Of a DNA stretch of 64,000 bases, positions 1 to 8,869 are shown piece by piece. Numbering within the stretch: position 1 is the stretch's first letter; each line of letters begins with the position of its first letter. The notes below the pieces were generated by a model. The model searched no databases and was not told the DNA's origin. It saw only the letters and a program-made list of their open reading frames with translations. Source of the DNA: Methylomonas koyamae (lineage in GTDB: Bacteria > Pseudomonadota > Gammaproteobacteria > Methylococcales > Methylomonadaceae); NCBI RefSeq assembly GCF_019669905.1, contig NZ_AP019778.1, positions 124,001 through 188,000 on the forward strand, written 5' to 3'. A program made the translations under genes and the position numbers.

Positions 1-434
1 GCGACCGCCAAAAAATCCAGCAACAAGCCGGCGGGCACAGCCTGAGTCAAATCGTCAGCGCCTTGTTCAATGCCATCGACCCGGATGCGGTCAGCCAAAA
101 AGCCTGCGAATTGGCCGGTTTGCCTGCCGACGTCGAGCCCAGCGAACAACAGTATCAACTCGCTCAGGCGCAAATGGTCAAAGAGGCGTCTAAGGTCTTG
201 AACGGGCCATTGATCGAACTGATCGACAGCATCCGCCGCGACAAGGAACAAACCATCGACCACGTCAATCTGGACACACTCGAGTTTGCCGGTTGGTCCG
301 CCGATGCTCAGGCCAGTGCCCAAAACCTGGCGCAGGAATTTGCCGACACGCTGGCCAGCTACAAAGACCAGATCGAAGCGCTCAGCATCTTTTACGACCA
401 GCCGCAACGCCGCCGCGACATCACCTACGTGTAA
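1..434 (+). CDS. hsdR: Type I restriction enzyme R subunit, C-terminal fragment
   Basis: The frame is open from the left edge (codons from base 3) and ends at TAA 432-434. The 143 visible residues resemble the C-terminal helical domain of EcoEI-type HsdR, which helps the ATP-driven restriction motor bind the M/S core. The alpha-helical run ends with ALSIFYDQPQRRRDITYV. Relatives usually continue about 20-30 residues past the RRRELTY-like motif, so the gene appears cut by the transposon end that begins at 430; the last codon and stop come from the element. hsdM lies on the same strand 25.7 kb downstream, suggesting one original R-M locus. The family call is recognition from the residues, and activity of the truncated protein is unknown. 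Confidence 0.72.
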   Translation, partial: DRQKIQQQAGGHSLSQIVSALFNAIDPDAVSQKACELAGLPADVEPSEQQYQLAQAQMVKEASKVLNGPLIELIDSIRRDKEQTIDHVNLDTLEFAGWSADAQASAQNLAQEFADTLASYKDQIEALSIFYDQPQRRRDITYV

Positions 435-640
435 CGGCTTGCATTTGAAAGCGGCTGGACTCGCATTTATCGCCGATTTCGGCTCAGATTAACTGCAACT
501 GAAAATTCCGCTGAGCTCGAATTAATTGCAACTGAGCTTGCATTTATTCCTTCGGGCTCGCATTTGCTATTCTCCAGCTCACTTTAACTGCAAATGAAAC
601 CAAGCTTTAAATCGGCAAGCCTGCTGCCAAAAATTGGCTA
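430..640. repeat. Left complex end of outer transposon
   Basis: This stretch is the inverted counterpart of 25605-25816, at roughly 90 percent identity by eye. The tip reads TGTAACGGCTTGCATTTGAAA here and TGTATCGGCTCGCGTTTGAAA at the other end. Inside are repeated short boxes in two types: TCGCATTT-like (about 4) and TTAACTGCAACTGA-like (3). Multiple transposase-binding sites in a long end are typical of Tn7/Mu/Tn5053-type elements. The inner part runs into the 3' end of the ATPase gene. Confidence 0.75.
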
Positions 641-1218
641 CGCAGTTCCGCTGCGCGCGTAGCGTCTAAGTTATTGCTGAATAGCGACTTGATTTCGGCC
701 GGCTTGACGTCGAATTGTTCAACCAGGTCTTTGATGCGGTAGCCGTGACGAGCCAATGTCGGCTCCAGGTCGTCCAGTTGACGGGATAATACCGAATCAA
801 TCAAGTCGGCCGATATAGGCGTTTCGCCGGTTTGGTAGCCCGCTTCCAAGGCCAAAGCCAGATGCAGTTGGATTTGCAACGGCGTCCGCAAGCGTGCGGC
901 CAACTGATCGATGGCCTCCGCTGTCAGGATCGATTCAACCGCCGTCTCGTTTTTCGTACAGGATTTCAGCAGCCAATGAATGTATTCGCGCTGGCTGCCG
1001 GCGATGCCATCCAGGTTGAACACATCGGTGCGGAAGCCAATCTCTTCCATCGTCGGTCGCCGCAAGTCGTTGCGTAATTTGGGGTGGCCTGACAGTACCA
1101 CGGACAAGCGGCCATCGCCGTCCTCGATCACTTCCATTAGCCGCTTCAAACCGATCAAGGTGTGGCCGTTCAGATCGTGCGCCTCGTCGATGAATAAAGC
1201 CACCGGCCGCTTGTTCTT
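607..1218 (-). pseudogene. TniB/ExeA-type AAA+ transposition ATPase, 3' part (split by Tn3 element)
   Basis: This is the C-terminal two thirds of an ATPase that would activate the DDE transposase and choose targets. It begins in frame at KNKRPVALFIDEAHDL, which holds the Walker B motif (LFIDEAHD), followed by a sensor-like VVLSGHPKL and a helical C-terminus ending LAAGLPI. The 5' part is at 15839-16195. Removing 1219-15833 and one copy of the 5-bp duplication restores the frame exactly as ...ELVRK-NKRPVALF..., so the insertion is recent and unaccompanied by decay. Any ORF beginning at 1260 uses transposon sequence and is artificial. Confidence 0.85.
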
Positions 1219-1269
1219 GGCTATTTTTGCCCATCCCCTCGAAAAGGTAAAAATTAGCAATATCTAATA
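1219..1269. repeat. Left terminal inverted repeat of Tn3-family element
   Basis: It starts GGCTATTTTTGCCC and continues through CCTCGAAAAGG to CTAATA. It is longer than the canonical 38-bp Tn3 repeat and does not begin with the usual GGGG. It is paired with 15783-15833. Confidence 0.92.
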
Positions 1270-1392
1270 GGCTAGTATGCACATAGCCTATTTCCACCAT
1301 GTTATCTGGCACATAATTCACTCCCGCTATTACCCATTTCAACACGAGCCCTTACGTTTGCCCGAGTACGCAAGCGCCTGTCAGTCTGTCTA

Positions 1393-1420
1393 TTGACAAA
1401 CGTAGCCCATCGGCTACACT
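1393..1420 (+). promoter_or_regulatory. Promoter and dyad of the higBA-like pair
   Basis: TTGACA at 1393-1398, a 16-base spacer and TACACT at 1415-1420 lie just before the toxin ATG at 1427. The dyad GTAGCC/GGCTAC (1402-1407 and 1412-1417) overlaps the spacer and -10 box, where an autoregulating antitoxin would bind. Confidence 0.55.
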
Positions 1421-1426
1421 TAAATC

Positions 1427-1717
1427 ATGGTCGATATAAAGAAAACCAATGTTTATGCCCGATGGCTGGACGATCTTCGCGATATTCGTGCTCGCGCAAG
1501 AGTTTTGGCCAGGGTCGAACGTCTGGTTGCTGGCAATCCGGGTGACGTTAAGTCGGTTGGGGAAGGTGTATTAGAAATGCGAATCGACTATGGCCCCGGT
1601 TATCGGGTGTATTTCACGCAACGCGGCAACGAAATCGTCATTTTGTTGGCTGGTGGCGATAAAAGCACTCAGGATGCCGATATTAAAACCGCCCAAGGTC
1701 TGGCCCGTAACCTCTAG
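1427..1717 (+). CDS. HigB/RelE-type toxin, type II TA
   Basis: A 96-residue protein of the RelE/HigB 'addiction module killer' type, expected to act as an mRNA-cleaving interferase, although the activity is inferred. Visible family features are an early RARARVLARVERL basic helix, the GVLEMRIDYGPGYRVYF beta segment (a signature of this subgroup) and IVILLAGGDKSTQ near the end. The antitoxin gene starts 10 bases after its stop, in the toxin-first order of HigBA. As the first gene inside the left Tn3 end it may stabilise the transposon's replicon. Confidence 0.85.
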   Translation: MVDIKKTNVYARWLDDLRDIRARARVLARVERLVAGNPGDVKSVGEGVLEMRIDYGPGYRVYFTQRGNEIVILLAGGDKSTQDADIKTAQGLARNL

Positions 1718-1727
1718 GATAACCGCA

Positions 1728-2021
1728 ATGACAAAAACTATCATCAGCCGCTACGATGTCGCCGAGCACTTGAGAACCACCGAAGAAATGGCGGCCTATC
1801 TGGATGCCTGCATTGAGGAGGCCGATGGCGATGCGGCCTTCATAGCCAAGGCACTTGGCGATATTGCCCGTGCACGCGGCATGTCGCAGATTGCCCGAGA
1901 TACTGGGCTTTCCCGCGAAAGCCTGTATCGATCCCTGGACGGCGAGCACATCCCCAGTTTCGATACGATCCTCAAGGTAACGAAGGCGTTAGGCATTCAT
2001 CTACATGCCGATCCGGCCTGA
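1728..2021 (+). CDS. HigA-like HTH antitoxin
   Basis: 97 residues starting at ATG 1728, the first start downstream of the toxin stop. The C-terminal half carries an Xre-like helix-turn-helix (MSQIARDTGLSRESLYRSL) followed by GEHIPSFDTILKVTKALGI. This is the COG3636 type of probable addiction-module antidote usually paired with the upstream toxin family. It should neutralise the toxin and repress the promoter at 1393-1420. An ORF extending further upstream overlaps the toxin and is not needed. Confidence 0.85.
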   Translation: MTKTIISRYDVAEHLRTTEEMAAYLDACIEEADGDAAFIAKALGDIARARGMSQIARDTGLSRESLYRSLDGEHIPSFDTILKVTKALGIHLHADPA

Positions 2022-2277
2022 TCTTGGGATTGAAAATCCAACAGCTCGAAAACTTACGTTAGCATCTAATATAATTCGATTATTGGCTTTCTTGAGCCTG
2101 CTGACGGTCAACACCCGGCCAGACTTCGGTCGTTCATCCGATCGCCAAAGCGGCTACTGGAACGTCGAATCCAATCCAGGTAACTGCTGCTCGCACACCT
2201 ACTAAGGCTTTATCTTTACGGAGCACCTGGTCTTATAAAACATTGACCTAGGCCAATAGTCGGTTATCATTTTGACC

Positions 2278-2727
2278 ATGATTTTTTCTCGTCGTTTACA
2301 TATCCGGGTATCGCTCGTCCTGATTCTGACAGTTCTCAGCCATTTCGGCCTGAATCCCGCTCTGTATTCGGGTGAAGTCTGGTGTTTTGGCGAGGACGGT
2401 CATGTTGCCATGGAATCGGCTAACCACCATCACGATCATGAATTCAGCCATAACGTAAAGCACTCGGTTGACGAAACCGGGCAAATGGCGATGGGAAAAT
2501 CCCATTGCACGGATATTGCCTATCCCAATGCCGAGCAGATTTGTAACATTGATCCCATCAAGGATTTCTCGAAACACTTCTTGAATGATTGGGTATTGGC
2601 CCTTGGCGCTATCCTATTCATTCTTTCATACCTTTGCCCGCCTACTTTCCGCTTACGTTATCGTCGCCATCGGCATTTTGTCGATTCAGGGCACCTCGCG
2701 CTACGTAGCATCGTTCTACTTAATTAG
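2278..2727 (+). CDS. Histidine-rich membrane-associated protein of metal operon
   Basis: 149 residues from ATG 2278. The N-terminus is hydrophobic and signal-like (VSLVLILTVLSHFGL), a periplasmic-type stretch contains the His/Asp cluster NHHHDHEFSH, and a second hydrophobic segment (WVLALGAILFILSYL) lies near residues 105-120. Similar small His-rich proteins precede czc-type operons in gammaproteobacteria and may buffer or sense Zn/Co/Cd; that role is inference. It is 79 bases upstream of czcC on the same strand, so probably cotranscribed. Confidence 0.6.
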   Translation: MIFSRRLHIRVSLVLILTVLSHFGLNPALYSGEVWCFGEDGHVAMESANHHHDHEFSHNVKHSVDETGQMAMGKSHCTDIAYPNAEQICNIDPIKDFSKHFLNDWVLALGAILFILSYLCPPTFRLRYRRHRHFVDSGHLALRSIVLLN

Positions 2728-2806
2728 CCGTCTCTTCATAAACCCAACGTCCTTGCAGTTTGGTGCTGCGGGCTTTGCTTTGTATTTTTTATGAAGAGAG
2801 ATTTCC

Positions 2807-4144
2807 ATGTTTGCAATCAAAACGCGACTCAGCAGTCGTGTCGTTTTGTTATTTTTCTTGTCGGGTCTGGCGATTGTTGCCAACGCGGCGGATGAACCCT
2901 TAAATCTTAAGCAACCGCTTAATACTCTAGCGATCGACAGTGTGCCGGAAGAGCCTATGGGCACGCTAATCTTGCCCCAGGCACTCGCGATTGCCTTGCT
3001 TAAAAATCCCGAATTGTCCGCTTATTCGTCGGAAATTCGCGCGCAAGAGGCTGCCAGTCTGCAAGCGAGCTTAGTGCCGAATCCTGTTTTTGGTGCCAAT
3101 GCAGCCAATTTCGGCAATAGCGTAATTCGCGGTTTTGACGGCGATGCCGTTACATTGCAACTCAGCCAGTTGATCGAACTGGGCGGGAAGCGCGCGGCAC
3201 GGACGACGGCAGCCGATCTCACCAAGCAATTGGCCGCTTGGGATTATGAAGCCAAACGGGCCGACATCTTGACATTGGTGACGCAAGGGTTTATCGATGT
3301 GCTCATCAGCCAACAGCGCTTGGCACTGACCCAACAAATGCAGGCCTTGGCCCAGCAAACCTACGACAGCACGGCGGCACGGGTGCAAGCCGGTAAAGTG
3401 TCGCCCGTCGAAGAAAGCAAAGCCAAAATCGCGTTATCTTCGGCGCAAATTGAATTCCAAAGGACCTTGCGCGAACTGGAAGCGGCCAAGAAGCGTTTGG
3501 CGGCGACATGGGGCAGTAACTCACCCCATTTTGAACAGGTGAGCGGCAATCTGGAAACCCTTGAACCACCACCCAGTTTGGATAGCCTGCTACAGCGGCT
3601 TAGCGACAATCCCGACCTCGCGCGTTGGGCAACGGAGATTACCCAGCGCCAAGCGTTGGTCGACGTTGAAAAAAGCAAAGCGATTCCCGATTTAACCGCA
3701 ACGGTGGGTGCCAGCAAATACCTGATGCCCAATGATTATGCCTTGCTGGTGGGTTTTAGCCTGCCGATACCGGTATTCGATCGCAATCAAGGCCGAATCG
3801 AAGAGGTACAACAACGCTTGAATAAGGCAGAAGATGAACGACGGAGCGCCGAAGTCCGCATCCAGACTGCCTTAAACACCGCCTATCAACGCTTGGCCGC
3901 GGCGTATGCCGAAGTCAATGCGCTGCATCAAGACATTCTGCCCAATGCCCAAACCACATACAACGCAGCCAGCGAAGGTTATCGCCTGGGAAAATTCGGC
4001 TTCCTCGATATGCTCGATGCCCAACGTACATTGTTCAGCACCCAACACCAGCACTTACAGGCCGAAGCCGAATACCACAAGGCGCTGGCCGACGTTGAAC
4101 GTTTGATCGGCGGCAGTCCCAACCCATCGCCTAAGGCCCCATAA
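2807..4144 (+). CDS. czcC: Heavy-metal efflux outer membrane factor, CzcC/TolC family
   Basis: 445 residues with a signal peptide (VVLLFFLSGLAIVANAA). The mature protein shows the duplicated TolC/OEP helical pattern: LKNPELSAYSSEIRAQEAA in the first half and LGKFGFLDMLDAQRTLF in the last third. It would be the trimeric outer-membrane exit duct of a CBA efflux complex. The periplasmic adaptor starts 16 bases downstream and the RND pump follows, giving the standard C-B-A order. Length is normal. Start ATG 2807 has an upstream GAGAG and directly precedes the signal peptide. Confidence 0.93.
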   Translation: MFAIKTRLSSRVVLLFFLSGLAIVANAADEPLNLKQPLNTLAIDSVPEEPMGTLILPQALAIALLKNPELSAYSSEIRAQEAASLQASLVPNPVFGANAANFGNSVIRGFDGDAVTLQLSQLIELGGKRAARTTAADLTKQLAAWDYEAKRADILTLVTQGFIDVLISQQRLALTQQMQALAQQTYDSTAARVQAGKVSPVEESKAKIALSSAQIEFQRTLRELEAAKKRLAATWGSNSPHFEQVSGNLETLEPPPSLDSLLQRLSDNPDLARWATEITQRQALVDVEKSKAIPDLTATVGASKYLMPNDYALLVGFSLPIPVFDRNQGRIEEVQQRLNKAEDERRSAEVRIQTALNTAYQRLAAAYAEVNALHQDILPNAQTTYNAASEGYRLGKFGFLDMLDAQRTLFSTQHQHLQAEAEYHKALADVERLIGGSPNPSPKAP

Positions 4145-4160
4145 AAGAAGAGCGCGAATC

Positions 4161-5636
4161 ATGAACAAAAAACAACTCTGGATGATTTTAGGCATGTTTG
4201 CCGTAGGCCTCGTTTTGGCCATTTTGATATTAAGTTTGGAACGCCCCGTTGTCGGCGAAGCGGAAGGCGAAAGTGAACATCAACAGCCCGCTGAAAACCT
4301 CGGTTCTCATGGCGGGCAGCTACTGACGAATGGGCCGATCGCACTAGAGATTTTGTTATCGGAAAAAAGCGGTGAACCGCATTTTCAGATTTATCGGTAC
4401 GAAAACGACCGGTTATTGCCGCCACAAGTCGGTGAATTAACCATGACCTTGAACCGTCCCGACGGCGAATCGCAAACGATCGATTTCGAGGCTAATCAGG
4501 ATTTTTTGCAGAGCCAGCAAACCATCGAAGAACCTCACGTCTTCGATACGTCCATTATGGTACGGAGCGATAAGAGCACTGCCCAATTTGATTTTGCTAA
4601 GGATGAAGGAAAAATCGTCCTGACCGACCCGCAAATCGAAGAAGCGGGTATCCAGTTACAAACAGCCGGGCCCGCACGCATCCAAAAACGCATCACCTTG
4701 CCAGGTGAAATTCGCTTCAACGAAGATCGCACTTCGCATGTGGTGCCACGTGTCGCCGGTATTGCCGAAGGCATTCCCGCCAATCTGGGGCAGCATGTCA
4801 AAAAAGGCGACCTGCTGGCGGTGATTGGCAGTGCCAGTCTCTCCGAACAGCGCAGCGAACTCTACAGCGCACAAAAACGACTGGAGTTGGCAAAAGCGAC
4901 TTTTGACCGGGAAAAACATCTGTGGGAAGCTAAGATTTCCGCCCAACAGGATTACCAGCAGGCCCGCCAAACCTTGAGCGAAGCGGAAATTGCCCTGCAT
5001 AACGCCCAGCAGAAATTACGGGTTTTAGGCGCGAAACCGGATGTCCAAGGTGAGTTGAGCCGTTATGAAATTCGCGCACCGTTCGAGGGCATCGTCGTCG
5101 ACAAACACATTTCCATCGGCGAGGCGGTTAAGGAAGACAGCAGTATCTTTACCATCAGTGATTTGTCTTCGGTTTGGGCGGAAATGATCGTCTCGGCCAA
5201 GGATTTGAACGTGGTACGTATCGGTGAACCGGTCACCATCAAAGCCACGGCGCTCGATTCAGTAGCAAGCGGCACGGTGTCTTATGTCGGGGCGTTGATG
5301 GGTGAGCAAACCCGTACCGCCAAGGCCAGAGTCACGTTGGCCAATCCTCAAATGGCCTGGCGTCCCGGCCTGTTCATCACGGTCGACATGGTGGCCAGCG
5401 AAGCGAATGTGTCGGTAGCCGTTGCCGCAGAAGCCGTCCAATCGATCAACAATGAACCCACCGTGTTCGTCAAAATTCCAGGTGGTTTCATCGGCCAACC
5501 CGTCGAGACGGGACTTTCCGATGGCCAAGCGGTGGAAATCGTCAAAGGATTAAAGCCGGGGGCACAAGTCGCCGTCGATGGCAGCTTCGTCCTAAAGTCG
5601 GAACAAGGCAAGGCGGGAGCGTCGCATGAACACTGA
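4161..5636 (+). CDS. czcB: Efflux RND periplasmic adaptor, CzcB family
   Basis: 491-residue membrane fusion protein. It has an N-terminal membrane anchor (LGMFAVGLVLAILILSL), then an acidic/His segment (EAEGESEHQQPAENLGSHGG) and the extra N-terminal domain seen in Czc-type adaptors. Next come the lipoyl/barrel-sandwich halves (GIAEGIPANLGQHVKKGDLLAVIGS and APFEGIVVDKHISIGEAV) around a coiled-coil hairpin, and C-terminal beta-barrel domains. It should couple the inner-membrane pump to CzcC and may hand over metal. Its position between czcC and czcA supports a single operon. Confidence 0.93.
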   Translation: MNKKQLWMILGMFAVGLVLAILILSLERPVVGEAEGESEHQQPAENLGSHGGQLLTNGPIALEILLSEKSGEPHFQIYRYENDRLLPPQVGELTMTLNRPDGESQTIDFEANQDFLQSQQTIEEPHVFDTSIMVRSDKSTAQFDFAKDEGKIVLTDPQIEEAGIQLQTAGPARIQKRITLPGEIRFNEDRTSHVVPRVAGIAEGIPANLGQHVKKGDLLAVIGSASLSEQRSELYSAQKRLELAKATFDREKHLWEAKISAQQDYQQARQTLSEAEIALHNAQQKLRVLGAKPDVQGELSRYEIRAPFEGIVVDKHISIGEAVKEDSSIFTISDLSSVWAEMIVSAKDLNVVRIGEPVTIKATALDSVASGTVSYVGALMGEQTRTAKARVTLANPQMAWRPGLFITVDMVASEANVSVAVAAEAVQSINNEPTVFVKIPGGFIGQPVETGLSDGQAVEIVKGLKPGAQVAVDGSFVLKSEQGKAGASHEH

Positions 5637-5677
5637 TCGGATAATTTTATTATTGGCGGATTCGGGAGTGGCTGACC

Positions 5678-8600
5678 ATGTTTGAGCGCATCATACGTCT
5701 GGCTATCGAACAGCGCTGGCTGACCCTCATTGCCGTCGTGGCGATGGCGGCGGCCGGCATCTACAACTACCGGGTACTGCCGATCGATGCGGTGCCCGAC
5801 ATTACCAATGTACAAGTCCAAATCAACACCACGGCGTCCGGTTATTCGCCGCTGGAAGTCGAGCAACGGGTTACTTATCCGCTCGAAACCGTGATGGCGG
5901 GCTTGCCGCATCTGGAACAAACCCGATCATTATCACGCTACGGACTCTCGCAAATCACGGTCATATTTGAAGACGGCACCGATGTCTATTTTGCCCGGCA
6001 GTTGGTCAATCAAAGGCTACAGGAAGCCAAGGACCGCTTGCCCGCAGGCGTGATGCCGGCGATGGGGCCGATTTCAACCGGGCTGGGTGAAATTTATCTG
6101 TGGACCGTCGAAGCCGAGGAAGGCGCTAAAAAAGCCGATGGCAACGCCTATACCGCTACCGATTTACGCGAGATTCAGGACTGGATTATCAAACCGCAAC
6201 TACGCACCGTGCGAGGCGTCACCGAAATCAATTCGATTGGCGGTTATGCCAAGCAGTTCCAGGTTGCCGCCATCCCTGAAAAATTGGCGTCATACGGCTT
6301 GACGCTGGGCGATGTCGTCACGGCCCTGGAGAAAAATAACGGCAACGTCGGTGCCGGATATATCGAAAAACACGGTGAGCAGTATTTGATCCGTGCGCCC
6401 GGCCAGGTTCATTCCATCGAAGACATCCGTAGCATCATTCTCGGCAATGTCGATGGGGTGCCCATTCGTATTCGCGACATTGGTGAGGTTGACATCGGTC
6501 GGGAGCTACGTACTGGGGCGGCGACGGAGAATGGTCATGAAGTGGTGCTGGGTACGGTGTTCATGTTGATCGGCGAAAACAGCCGCAGCGTCTCGCAAGC
6601 CGCCGACCAAAAAATGCAGGAAATCAATCGGACGCTGCCGCCTGGGGTAAAGGCCGTGACGGTCTATGATCGGACGGTGTTGGTCGATAAGGCGATCAAT
6701 ACGGTGAAGAAAAACCTGACCGAAGGTGCGGTCCTGGTGATCGTCATCTTGTTTCTGTTCTTGGGCAACATCCGTGCCGCTATCATCACCGCGTTGGTCA
6801 TTCCTTTGGCCATGCTGTTCACCTTTACCGGCATGGTGAGTTATCACGTCAGTGCCAATCTGATGAGTCTTGGGGCCTTGGATTTCGGCATCATCATCGA
6901 CGGTGCCGTGGTGATCGTCGAAAACTGCGTGCGCCGACTCGCCCATGCGCAAAGCCATCATGGCCGACCACTCACCCGGCAAGAACGCTTTGACGAGGTA
7001 TTTGCCGCATCCAAGGAAGCGCGCCGGGCGCTGCTGTTCGGACAATTGATCATCATGGTGGTATATCTGCCGATCTTTGCGCTAACTGGTGTCGAAGGCA
7101 AGATGTTTCATCCGATGGCGTTTACGGTGGTGATTGCGCTGTTGGGGGCAATGTTGCTATCGATCAGTTTCATTCCGGCAGCGGTGGCCTTGTTCATCGG
7201 ACAAAAAGTCGACGAGAAAGAAAACGTAATCATGCAATCCGCCAAGCGTTTTTATGCGCCGGTATTAAACGATGTGATGGCGAACAAGCCGGTGGTGGTC
7301 GCGTTCGCAGCCATCACGATTGTCTTGTCCGGCTTATTATTAACCAGAATGGGCAGCGAGTTCGTACCCAGTCTCAATGAAGGCGACTTGGCAATTCAGG
7401 CAATGCGGGTGCCGGGTACCAGTCTGTCGCAGTCAGTGGCGATGCAACAGCAAATTGAAAACGACTTGAAACGGCATTTTCCTGAGATTGATCGCGTATT
7501 TGCCCGAAGCGGCACGGCGGAAATCGCTTCTGATCCGATGCCGCCCAATATTTCGGACGGCTACATCATGCTCAAACCGCAGGACCAATGGCCTGAGCCG
7601 AAAAAATCGCGTGATGAATTATTGGCGGCCATTCAAAAAACGGCCAATCAACTGCCGGGCAACATTTATGAATTTTCCCAACCGATCCAGTTGCGCTTCA
7701 ATGAATTGATTTCCGGGGTACGCAGTGATGTGGCGGTCAAAATCTTTGGTGACGACATGGCGGTACTGAATACCACTGGGACGGATATCGCCGAAGTGTT
7801 GAAGAAAATTCCCGGTGCGTCGGAAGTCAAAGTGGAGCAGACCACCGGTTTGCCGATGCTAACGGTCAATATCGATCGGGAAAAAACGACGCGTTACGGC
7901 CTCAATATCGGCGATGTTCAGGATACCGTCGCCATTGCGATGGGTGGTAAAGAGGCGGGGATGCTGTTTCAGGGCGATCGACGCTTCGACATCATCGTCC
8001 GTTTACCGGAACATTTGCGTAACGACCTGGATACCATCCAACGCTTGCCGATTTCGTTGCCGCGCTCGGCGGGTGTGAGTGAAAAAGCCGCGTTCATCCC
8101 ACTCGCGGAAGTCGCCACGCTGGAATTGGCGCCGGGGCCCAACCAAATCAGCCGCGAAAATGGCAAGCGCCGTATTGTCGTCAGCGCCAATGTGCGTGGA
8201 CGCGATTTGGGTTCATTCGTCGCCGAGGCGCAACAAAAACTCCTGCAAGTCAAAATCCCTGCCGGTTACTGGACCAGTTGGGGCGGACAATTCGAACAAC
8301 TGCAATCCGCGACGCAACGCCTGGAAATCGTGGTGCCTGTGGCGTTATTGTTGGTGTTTACCTTGTTGTTCATGATGTTCGGTAACGCAAAAGACGGCCT
8401 ACTGGTATTCAGCGGCATTCCCTTCGCGCTGACCGGTGGGTTGGTTGCCTTATGGCTGCGGGACATCCCATTATCAATTTCAGCCGCCGTTGGCTTTATT
8501 GCTTTATCCGGCGTGGCAGTCTTAAACGGTTTGGTAATGATCGCCTTCATCCGCAATTTGCGCGAGGACGGTTTGTCTCTGGAAAAAGCCATTTTTGAAG

Positions 8601-8869
8601 GCGCATTGACCCGATTGCGACCTGTGCTGATGACGGCATTGGTCGCATCGTTCGGTTTTGTGCCGATGGCGATTGCTACAGGTACAGGCGCCGAAGTCCA
8701 ACGCCCACTGGCTACCGTCGTCATTGGTGGCATTCTCTCGTCAACGATGTTGACGTTGTTGGTATTACCGATTTTGTATTGGTTCGCCCATCGTCAGGAC
8801 GAACCCGCTACTGCCGAGGCGCCTGACGATTCGCCGATGGCTTTTAAAGAGGAATTGAAGCATGAGTAA
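5678..8869 (+). CDS. czcA: Heavy-metal RND pump, CzcA family
   Basis: 1063 residues, full length for HME-RND proton/cation antiporters, with the twelve-helix, two-large-loop layout. The TM4 motif DFGIIIDGAVVIVEN at about residues 401-415 is of the acidic type associated with Co/Zn/Cd exporters rather than the Cu/Ag CusA type. Other landmarks are the N-terminal YRVLPIDAVPDITNVQVQ and the C-terminal FIALSGVAVLNGLVMI. The stop overlaps the downstream P-type ATPase start by eight bases, implying translational coupling. Exact metal specificity is inferred. Confidence 0.94.
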   Translation: MFERIIRLAIEQRWLTLIAVVAMAAAGIYNYRVLPIDAVPDITNVQVQINTTASGYSPLEVEQRVTYPLETVMAGLPHLEQTRSLSRYGLSQITVIFEDGTDVYFARQLVNQRLQEAKDRLPAGVMPAMGPISTGLGEIYLWTVEAEEGAKKADGNAYTATDLREIQDWIIKPQLRTVRGVTEINSIGGYAKQFQVAAIPEKLASYGLTLGDVVTALEKNNGNVGAGYIEKHGEQYLIRAPGQVHSIEDIRSIILGNVDGVPIRIRDIGEVDIGRELRTGAATENGHEVVLGTVFMLIGENSRSVSQAADQKMQEINRTLPPGVKAVTVYDRTVLVDKAINTVKKNLTEGAVLVIVILFLFLGNIRAAIITALVIPLAMLFTFTGMVSYHVSANLMSLGALDFGIIIDGAVVIVENCVRRLAHAQSHHGRPLTRQERFDEVFAASKEARRALLFGQLIIMVVYLPIFALTGVEGKMFHPMAFTVVIALLGAMLLSISFIPAAVALFIGQKVDEKENVIMQSAKRFYAPVLNDVMANKPVVVAFAAITIVLSGLLLTRMGSEFVPSLNEGDLAIQAMRVPGTSLSQSVAMQQQIENDLKRHFPEIDRVFARSGTAEIASDPMPPNISDGYIMLKPQDQWPEPKKSRDELLAAIQKTANQLPGNIYEFSQPIQLRFNELISGVRSDVAVKIFGDDMAVLNTTGTDIAEVLKKIPGASEVKVEQTTGLPMLTVNIDREKTTRYGLNIGDVQDTVAIAMGGKEAGMLFQGDRRFDIIVRLPEHLRNDLDTIQRLPISLPRSAGVSEKAAFIPLAEVATLELAPGPNQISRENGKRRIVVSANVRGRDLGSFVAEAQQKLLQVKIPAGYWTSWGGQFEQLQSATQRLEIVVPVALLLVFTLLFMMFGNAKDGLLVFSGIPFALTGGLVALWLRDIPLSISAAVGFIALSGVAVLNGLVMIAFIRNLREDGLSLEKAIFEGALTRLRPVLMTALVASFGFVPMAIATGTGAEVQRPLATVVIGGILSSTMLTLLVLPILYWFAHRQDEPATAEAPDDSPMAFKEELKHE

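Noticed and set aside
430..600. Possible CRISPR array
   Set aside because: The repeated boxes are short, irregularly spaced and in both orientations, and they recur inverted at 25.6 kb. No cas genes are present.
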